Shown: positions 57,829 to 64,000 of the stretch, piece by piece
Position numbering within the stretch: the stretch's first letter is position 1
How the letters are laid out: each line of letters begins with the position of its first letter
DNA from: QPIN01 sp965224575
GTDB taxonomy: Bacteria; Pseudomonadota; Gammaproteobacteria; Methylococcales; Methylomonadaceae
NCBI GenBank assembly: GCA_965224575.1
Contig: CBDCZQ010000006.1
Coordinates: 558,001 to 622,000 of the forward strand
Direction: 5' to 3'
DNA length: 64,000 nucleotides
Program-made: the position numbers and the translations under genes
The notes under the pieces: model-generated
What the model saw: only the letters and a program-made list of their open reading frames with translations
Told to the model about the DNA's origin: nothing
Database searches by the model: none

Positions 57829-59379
57829 ATGAAAATACTGATTGTTTGTAGCAGTCCCTATGTAGAACTTAAGCCAATAACCCAGCTGTTGGAAAACGCG
57901 GGGCTTGCAAATGGTTTGAATAGCAAAAAGAAAAAACAAAGTTTTGAGCAATGGCATGAGCAAGTATTTGATGCATACGAACAAGATAGTTCTGGTTTAT
58001 TAATTAATCAGCCTTTAAAACCAGGAAAAGTATGGCAAGATATGGCATGTCAGTTAATACATGCTAATTTAAGCAAAAAACAATGGTATTGGTCTGTATC
58101 AAAAGCTGGGTGGTTACTGGATTTTTGGCATGAATTAGAACCACAACATCGATTTGCCTTAGTCTATTCGCCTCCACAAATTGGAATTAGCCATTGTTTA
58201 CCACAAGTCTCAGATCAAAGTCAGGATTTAGACCGTATCATAAAAAGCTGGATGAACTATCATCTAGAAATGTTACGATTTTATCGCCAGCACAAAAAAC
58301 TTTGTATTTTAGTTAATTTTCAAAAGTGCCTGGCTTTTCCTGATGATTTTATCCAAATCTGTAAGCGTTATTTATCATTTAAATTTAATGATCAGTTTTT
58401 ATCTGAAAAAAAAATAGCAGATAATCAAATGCAAAATGAATCAGAAGTTTTGTTCCATTTAATCGCTAAACAACATCCAGAAATTAATAATTTATTTCAA
58501 GAATTAGAGGCATCTGCTACTCCTTTTGGGGGGAAAATAAAAGGACAGAAAATCATCCGTAATACTGGAAAAATGCAGTTAGAGATTTTCTGGCAAGAGC
58601 GTCGTCAATTGAAAATACAACAAGTCACAGAGGATGAGATAAAAACAAAACTACAGCAAGCGTTAGACAGTCAAGTTTTAATTACACAAAAAGTTGAAAG
58701 TGATAAAAACGAAGAAATACTCGCCTTACAAGAAAACATAAAAAACCTAGAGACAGAAATAAGCCAACAAAACCAAGACTATGAAACAGAGAATGAATTG
58801 TTGCTATTACAGTTGCATCAAGTACAGGAAGAACTTGAACATTATTTCCTAAAATATCAAGAACTGGAACAACAAACACAATCGAATGGCATCATTGCAT
58901 TTATCGAACAAAACAATGAATTTCCTATACTGGCACAGCTCATTCAAGTGAAGCAAGAATCAAATGGCCTAGGGGTTGATCTAATGAATTTGCAATGGCA
59001 AAAACAAATTTGGCCGCGCTATCATTTGCAAATTATTCAACCCACTGTCATTTATGATCAAACAAGTCAGGCAACAATAAAATTGCCTCAACAACTAAAT
59101 AATTTATTGCCACTGAAAACCTGGCCACCACAGACAGCGGATGAATCAGGTGCTTACTGGGCAATTAATATCGATTTATTGGAAAGCGAAATGACACATT
59201 CAACTTTTTATCCAGAGGATATTGCCTTTTTACATGCACTGCTAGAGCAATTACCTCACTGGCTAGAAACACTAGAACAAACCATGCAAGCGCAAAATAA
59301 TCACTGGTCTGAATACTATCAAGTAATAGATGAGATAAAGCCAGTTCTTGATAGTGCTTTTGAATTACAACAAGAATAA
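57829..59379 (+). CDS. Hypothetical protein with sulfotransferase-like start and coiled coil
   Basis: 516 residues. The start MKILIVCSSPYVELKP and the segment HRFALVYSPPQIGISHCL resemble the fold of sulfotransferase/nucleotide-binding proteins found in glycosylation loci, but I see no firm PAPS motif. Residues about 280-350 form a coiled coil (EILALQENIKNLETEISQ). The end is unfamiliar. It is coupled to the next gene: its TAA is followed directly by GTG. Confidence 0.5.
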   Translation: MKILIVCSSPYVELKPITQLLENAGLANGLNSKKKKQSFEQWHEQVFDAYEQDSSGLLINQPLKPGKVWQDMACQLIHANLSKKQWYWSVSKAGWLLDFWHELEPQHRFALVYSPPQIGISHCLPQVSDQSQDLDRIIKSWMNYHLEMLRFYRQHKKLCILVNFQKCLAFPDDFIQICKRYLSFKFNDQFLSEKKIADNQMQNESEVLFHLIAKQHPEINNLFQELEASATPFGGKIKGQKIIRNTGKMQLEIFWQERRQLKIQQVTEDEIKTKLQQALDSQVLITQKVESDKNEEILALQENIKNLETEISQQNQDYETENELLLLQLHQVQEELEHYFLKYQELEQQTQSNGIIAFIEQNNEFPILAQLIQVKQESNGLGVDLMNLQWQKQIWPRYHLQIIQPTVIYDQTSQATIKLPQQLNNLLPLKTWPPQTADESGAYWAINIDLLESEMTHSTFYPEDIAFLHALLEQLPHWLETLEQTMQAQNNHWSEYYQVIDEIKPVLDSAFELQQE

Positions 59380-61056
59380 GTGAAGAATTCACAGCCTCTT
59401 GTTTCTATTGTTATGCCCTCTTTAAATCAGGCAGATTTTATAGAACAAGCTATTGATAGTGTTTTAAATCAATCATATACTAAAATAGAACTTATTGTAG
59501 CTGATGGTAAGTCTACTGATAGAACATTAGATATTTTGCAGAAGAAACAGAAGCAGGATTCTCGATTAATATGGTTTTCTGAGGACGATAATAGCCCGGC
59601 TAATGCGATTAACAAAGCTTTGTCTCAGGTCAGAGGGAGTTTTATAGGCTGGTTGAATTCAGATGATTTGTATACAAATGATGCTATAGAACGAGCAGTG
59701 AACATATTACAGGATGATAATATGGTAATGGTCTATGGACAGGGCGAACATATTGATATCAATGGAAAAATAATTGACCGCTACCCTACCCTGCCACCCA
59801 ATATATCTTTAAAACAATTTTCAAATGGTTGTTTTATTTGTCAACCGACTGTCTTTTTTAAACGTACGGTATTCATACTTTTAGGAAATTTAGATGAGAC
59901 ATTAAAAACTGCTTTTGATTTCGACTATTGGTTCCAAGTCTTTACCCAATTTTCAGGACGAATTGGTTTTGTTGATGAAGTGCAAGCACAATCAAGGTTA
60001 CACGAAGACTGTATTACCCATAAAATGAGGCGTACTGTAGCATTAGAAGGCATGCAGGTTATTGCTAAATATTTAGGTTCTGCACCTGGACATTGGATGC
60101 TGACTTATAGAGATGAACTATTAAAACAATCGCCAGAAACCTGGGGATTTGACAATTTAAGGAAACATATCGAAACTTTTATAGACGAAGGAACCGATTA
60201 TTTAACCAAGGATGAAGTCACGCAATTGAAAAACAATATTGCAAAAGATACTGGTTTAGATAAACACAAGTTAGTTGATCCAAAACATAATCATAAGCTT
60301 GCGATGCAGGAATATAAACAAGGTGTTGTTAAGGTTCAAAGTACGCCCTCAATGTTGACGCTGGAAACAACATCACGCTGCAATTTAAGATGTGTAATGT
60401 GTCCTCAGGCAATTGATGCAGTCGACCGTCCTAGTGATCTGGATGATTATTTGGTTAAAAGAATGGAATTTTTTATTAAAAGGGCTAATAGAATACAGCT
60501 ACATGGAATTGGTGAACCATTAATAAGCTCGGCATTTTGGTCTATTTTAAAAAAGCTGCCATCACATATTGAAAGCGACGTTAATACAAATCTTACTGTT
60601 TTAGATGAACATCGGTTAAAAAGTCTGCTCAATTCCCCCTTAAAAATAATAAATATTTCTTTAGATGCGGCAACACAAGAAACCTATTATAAAATTCGAG
60701 GATATGATTTTGCTACAGTTATTAATAATATAAAAAGATTAATTGAGGCACGTAATAAAAAATCATCTTATCCGCTAATTTACATGAATATGACGCTTAT
60801 GCGCTCAAATATAGAAGAAGTGACTGATTTTGTTGAGTTAGCATCTAGTTTAGACGTGGACCTTATATACTTGTGGCATCTTAATCGTTGGTCGGTAGAA
60901 GAAATGGAACGCTATATTATTAGTCGTGGAGATTGGGTATTTGATTATGCAAAAGAAGGCTTATGGAATTACCCAACTATATCGAATAAGTATATTCGTC
61001 TAGCCCAGAAAAAAGCGGAAGAACTTAATATAAAACTATATTTGAACTTAAAATAA
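59380..61056 (+). CDS. GT2 glycosyltransferase-radical SAM fusion
   Basis: 558 residues from a GTG directly after the preceding stop. Residues 5-230 are a GT2 domain (SIVMPSLNQADFIEQAIDSV, WLNSDDLYTNDA). From about 325 comes a radical SAM domain with the cluster motif CNLRCVMC, GIGEPLIS and NISLDAATQETYYKIRG. The frame ends at TAA 61054-61056, and in the same frame, 13 codons later, a SPASM segment begins (see next entry). The SPASM part normally belongs to the same chain, so this may be a nonsense mutation. Radical SAM-SPASM enzymes modify peptides or sugars; the substrate is unknown. Confidence 0.82.
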   Translation: MKNSQPLVSIVMPSLNQADFIEQAIDSVLNQSYTKIELIVADGKSTDRTLDILQKKQKQDSRLIWFSEDDNSPANAINKALSQVRGSFIGWLNSDDLYTNDAIERAVNILQDDNMVMVYGQGEHIDINGKIIDRYPTLPPNISLKQFSNGCFICQPTVFFKRTVFILLGNLDETLKTAFDFDYWFQVFTQFSGRIGFVDEVQAQSRLHEDCITHKMRRTVALEGMQVIAKYLGSAPGHWMLTYRDELLKQSPETWGFDNLRKHIETFIDEGTDYLTKDEVTQLKNNIAKDTGLDKHKLVDPKHNHKLAMQEYKQGVVKVQSTPSMLTLETTSRCNLRCVMCPQAIDAVDRPSDLDDYLVKRMEFFIKRANRIQLHGIGEPLISSAFWSILKKLPSHIESDVNTNLTVLDEHRLKSLLNSPLKIINISLDAATQETYYKIRGYDFATVINNIKRLIEARNKKSSYPLIYMNMTLMRSNIEEVTDFVELASSLDVDLIYLWHLNRWSVEEMERYIISRGDWVFDYAKEGLWNYPTISNKYIRLAQKKAEELNIKLYLNLK

Positions 61057-61095
61057 AATCATATTTGCTACAAAAAAATTATTTTTTTAATACAC

Positions 61096-61527
61096 TTGAA
61101 TATGAATGTAACAGTAAAAGATTGTCATTACCCTTGGCGCTGGATGATGGTAACGTCTGATGGTGTAGTAAAGCCTTGTTGTTTTGCTCCTGGAACGCTT
61201 GGGAATTTGCATGAATCAACAGCCGATGAAATCTGGAATAATGAGATAACAATAGAATTACGTCGTTTTATCAAAGCTGATAAAATTCATCCTGTTTGTA
61301 CTAATGCACCCTGTAAATATGTGCAAAACATGATAGATAATACTCAAGAAAAGGAACCTGATTTTAACAATCAAAGCGAATTTGATGAAGCCTATTATTT
61401 AGAAGACAATACGGATGTTGCCCATGCTGTTCAAAAGGGAATTGTTGAATCAGGATGGCATCATTACCTAGCACAGGGTAAAGCTGAAGGCCGGCAAGCA
61501 AAAGTAATAATAATAAAATTAAGATGA
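61096..61527 (+). CDS. SPASM domain and YYL-NPDV-type module, detached by a stop codon
   Basis: About 143 residues in frame with the radical SAM gene. KDCHYPWRWMMVTSDGVVKP then CCFAPGTLGNLH, and VCTNAPCKYV, is a SPASM segment that binds auxiliary iron-sulfur clusters. A C-terminal module follows (FDEAYYLEDNTDVAHAV, SGWHHYLAQGKAEGR), known from glycosyltransferase and surface-protein loci. The only starts are TTG 61096 and ATG 61102, without a good ribosome site, so it is probably the lost 3' end of the upstream gene unless the stop is read through. Confidence 0.65.
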   Translation: MNMNVTVKDCHYPWRWMMVTSDGVVKPCCFAPGTLGNLHESTADEIWNNEITIELRRFIKADKIHPVCTNAPCKYVQNMIDNTQEKEPDFNNQSEFDEAYYLEDNTDVAHAVQKGIVESGWHHYLAQGKAEGRQAKVIIIKLR

Positions 61528-62250
61528 AAAAATTATTTGATGGTTTACAGGCCTTTACCCAGACCTATAGGACATATTGTTCATGTCCGTGCTGGGTTAT
61601 GTAGTGAATTGCAAAGTTATGAAGATCTTGCTCCACAGAAAATTGTTTTGATAGAAGCGGATAAGCAGCAAGCAACAAAATTAAAAACAGTTCTCAATCA
61701 AAAAAACATCGACATTCTATCCTTCGCAGTTACAAATAAAAAAATAGCAACAGACCCGAAGCACTTACTTAACAGCTTATTTAATGAAAATCAATGTCTT
61801 ACAGAACATGTATGTTTAACAAAATGCAATGATAACTGCATTTGAATAAGTATGATTTAGATTTAAAAAGCAGATAAACCTTATTTAACCAACTATTGTT
61901 ACGCTGATAAGATATTGATTTATAATAGATCTATTGCTTAAATAAGTGCCATTCGCAACAGACCCTAAAAATATTAAGCAATCAACGTGGTAGCAGCTTA
62001 TTAATACCTGATAAAATTCTGGATTATTATCCAAGCCTTACCATTGTTGATGAACAGGCTGTAACAAACAACAGAAACTTTAGATTTTCTTCTGCACAAC
62101 TATACCCTAGATGATAACTACCATCATATTTTAATCGTAGAAGTGCAGGTATTAGAAAGCCAGATCATTAACACAAGCTCAGTAGATTAATTGTTCCTAG
62201 CGATACGGAGCAGCTATACCAGCAAGAACAACAAGATAATGTGAATTCAT
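61524..62250 (+). pseudogene. Decayed gene of the glycosylation locus
   Basis: A ribosome-facing start MKKLFDGLQ at 61524 is followed after a frame change near 61548 by RPIGHIVHVRAGLCSELQSY and KIVLIEADKQQATKLK, then by further shifted segments (LTLDDNYHHILIVEV near 62100-62150). The pattern resembles the FkbM-like or SAM-binding proteins with an AGLCSEL motif found beside glycosyltransferases. Several stops and frame changes make it nonfunctional. The gap 61846-62307 holds only these remains. Confidence 0.6.
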
Positions 62251-62307
62251 AGTTTTGATCACGCTCACCAAGAAAAAACCCCTACCCTCAAATTTTGTTT
62301 ATGACAT

Positions 62308-64000
62308 ATGCAAACAAATAGATTAAATTTTGTTCATAAATTACCCGAAAATAGTAAAAGAATTTTTGAAGATGGAAAGAGACTTTCTAGTTTTGAAGAA
62401 AACGAGAATGAACCAACAAAGGATCTTGTTAGTATTGTGACAGCATGTCTTAATGCTAGCCAAACAATCCAGCAAACAATCCACTCAATTTCAACTCAAA
62501 CATACCCTCATATTGAGCATATTGTTATTGATGGCGGCTCAATTGATGGAACATTAAATATTTTAAAAGAAAATATTGAATATCTTGATTACGTAGTATC
62601 AGAACCTAATACCGGACGGTTTAATGCATTAAATAAAGGTATTACACTTGCTAGAGGTGAATATGTAATAATTTTAAATGCTGGTGATCAGTATGAAGCA
62701 GAAACAGTTGAATCATTAGTTTTGGCAATAAAACATTCTTATGCAGATTTTGTTTCTGTCCGTACAAAAATAATAGATGAATCCGGTGTATGTATCGAAA
62801 GAACTAAATCAGTATCTTACGATTCAAGTATGTATTTTGGAGAGCCAATCAGCCATGGGTTAATGCTACTTCCTAGACAGCTTTATGCCAAAGTCGAAGG
62901 ATATAACGAAAACTATCTTATTGCAGCAGGTTTTGATTTGATGCTGCGTTTATTTGATGCTGGCTGTACTTTTTATGAAGTGCCAAAATTTTTTTTAAAC
63001 TTTCAGTTGACTAGTTTTTCTAACAACACTTTTAAAGGTATTCACAAAGAACATGCGGATATTATAAAAAAACAATTTTCATTTATTTCTGACAAAAATG
63101 TAAAAATTCTTGCAAATGAAAAAGAGCTAACCCAAAAGTCAGTGGAAAAAATAGCGAGTCTTTATCAAGATAAACCGAAGCTCATTCTTGCTTTATGGGC
63201 ATATGCTAATCGAAGGAAAATACAGGCAGATAATTTAAAATCAATTGTAGATAGAATTATTAAGCCAGATATATCAATTATTATTCCAGTATTTAATTCA
63301 CAACATGTAGTAGATCGTTGTGTTCAATCAATACTCAGTCAAGCCGATATTAGTTTTGAAGTCATTATAATTGATGATAAATCGATGGATAAGTCACATC
63401 ATATTTTGCAAGCACTTAAAGAAAATGATTCTCGAATTAAGATATTTTATAATACACAAAACTTAGGAGCTGCTGGTAGCCGAAACATTGGGATAGAGAA
63501 AGCAAAGGGAAGATATATTTTTTTTGTTGATAGTGACGATGAAATACCACGTAATTCTTTATCTAAGTTATACAATGCCGCCTGTAAATACGACTCAAAT
63601 ATTGTTAAGGGTAATATGGCTTATTTTCCTGAACTATCAGGAAAATCTCAATTAAAAGGTTATAAAATTACAAAAGAGTTTGTAAACGTGACAGTAAAAG
63701 ATATCCCTGAACTTTTGAAGACAACAGAGGGTCATGCCACCTGCCTTTATCAAACAGAATTTATTAAAAACAACCCCTACCCAGTTAACCTTACTATGGG
63801 TGAAGATAGTCTTTTTTTATTAAAAGCTATTTTAAGAGCAGAGAAAATTACACTTCTGCCAATAGTAGTGTATCATTATATCAACAACAGTATTTCAGCA
63901 ACAAATAGTTATACATTACAACAATATATAGACGAATGTCATTGGCGACTCAGTGCGTTTTATTTGCTAAAATTTTATGATTTTGGAGAGATAGGGCACT
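62308..64000 (+). CDS. Tandem GT2 glycosyltransferase, runs off the window
   Basis: Open from ATG 62308 to the window end (564 codons, no stop). An upstream ATG at 62301 hits TAG after six codons. First GT2 domain: VSIVTACLNASQTIQQTIHS, VIDGGSIDGTLNIL, GRFNALNKGI and ILNAGDQYE. Second GT2 domain from about residue 325: ISIIIPVFNSQHVVDRCVQS, IIDDKSMDKSH and FFVDSDDEIP, where the DSD metal site is intact. In the first domain the metal site reads NAGD. Two transferases in one chain can build an alternating disaccharide. Confidence 0.88.
   Translation, partial: MQTNRLNFVHKLPENSKRIFEDGKRLSSFEENENEPTKDLVSIVTACLNASQTIQQTIHSISTQTYPHIEHIVIDGGSIDGTLNILKENIEYLDYVVSEPNTGRFNALNKGITLARGEYVIILNAGDQYEAETVESLVLAIKHSYADFVSVRTKIIDESGVCIERTKSVSYDSSMYFGEPISHGLMLLPRQLYAKVEGYNENYLIAAGFDLMLRLFDAGCTFYEVPKFFLNFQLTSFSNNTFKGIHKEHADIIKKQFSFISDKNVKILANEKELTQKSVEKIASLYQDKPKLILALWAYANRRKIQADNLKSIVDRIIKPDISIIIPVFNSQHVVDRCVQSILSQADISFEVIIIDDKSMDKSHHILQALKENDSRIKIFYNTQNLGAAGSRNIGIEKAKGRYIFFVDSDDEIPRNSLSKLYNAACKYDSNIVKGNMAYFPELSGKSQLKGYKITKEFVNVTVKDIPELLKTTEGHATCLYQTEFIKNNPYPVNLTMGEDSLFLLKAILRAEKITLLPIVVYHYINNSISATNSYTLQQYIDECHWRLSAFYLLKFYDFGEIGH

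Overview
The window reads as AT-rich gammaproteobacterial chromosome. The run trpF-trpB-trpA-accD-folC-SPOR-cvpA-purF-metZ and the run nrdR-ribD-ribE-ribBA-ribH-nusB-thiL-pgpA are gene orders I know from Gammaproteobacteria; I cannot name the genus from sequence alone.

Positions 1-24.7 kb are an accessory island ending at an initiator tRNA-Met gene. It has three parts. (a) 1-12.3 kb, all on the minus strand, is a defence region: a DUF2130 gene start, a SIR2-HerA pair, a type I restriction-modification set (hsdM, hsdS, a small ORF, hsdR), an Mrr-type endonuclease and a small excisionase-like DNA-binding protein. It is heavily damaged. An IS4-family element sits in hsdM with a 9-bp target duplication. 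An IS200 fragment has removed the hsdR start. herA, hsdS, hsdM and the IS4 transposase each carry an apparent one-base loss in a homopolymer. (b) 12.3-17.2 kb holds gene relics, an AbiEi-like/Fic fusion behind four 24-bp operator-like repeats, and a tyrosine integrase beside a tRNA-3'-end-like attachment core with flanking arm-type repeats. (c) 17.3-24.7 kb holds a plus-strand operon of a membrane protein, a lipoprotein, an exported von Willebrand A protein, a VirD4/TraG-like ATPase and another membrane protein, then a large serine recombinase. An intact IS200/IS605-type insertion splits the recombinase exactly between codons 7 and 8, and the recombinase stop codon lies inside the tRNA-fMet gene.

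Positions 24.8-43.1 kb are core metabolism, nearly all on the minus strand: riboflavin synthesis, thiamine-phosphate kinase, PgpA, NusB, NrdR, a glutaredoxin, a class II aldolase-family protein, a decayed ppnP, MetZ, PurF, CvpA, a SPOR protein, FolC, AccD, the TrpABF enzymes and the tRNA hydroxylase TrhO.

Positions 43.4-64 kb are a plus-strand export and glycosylation locus. It starts with a short RTX-like calcium-binding protein with its own promoter-like site and strong terminator. There follow a GT4 glycosyltransferase, a type I secretion ABC transporter and adaptor, very large multidomain glycosyltransferases, a five-repeat propeller-like protein, an acetyltransferase, a GH99/71-like lipoprotein, a glycosyltransferase-radical SAM fusion and a tandem GT2 enzyme cut by the window end. 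My working inference is that this locus glycosylates and exports a surface protein or makes a surface glycan. Its fusion architectures and shared unnamed modules are the best candidates here for something undescribed; the lipoprotein/vWA/VirD4-like operon is the second.
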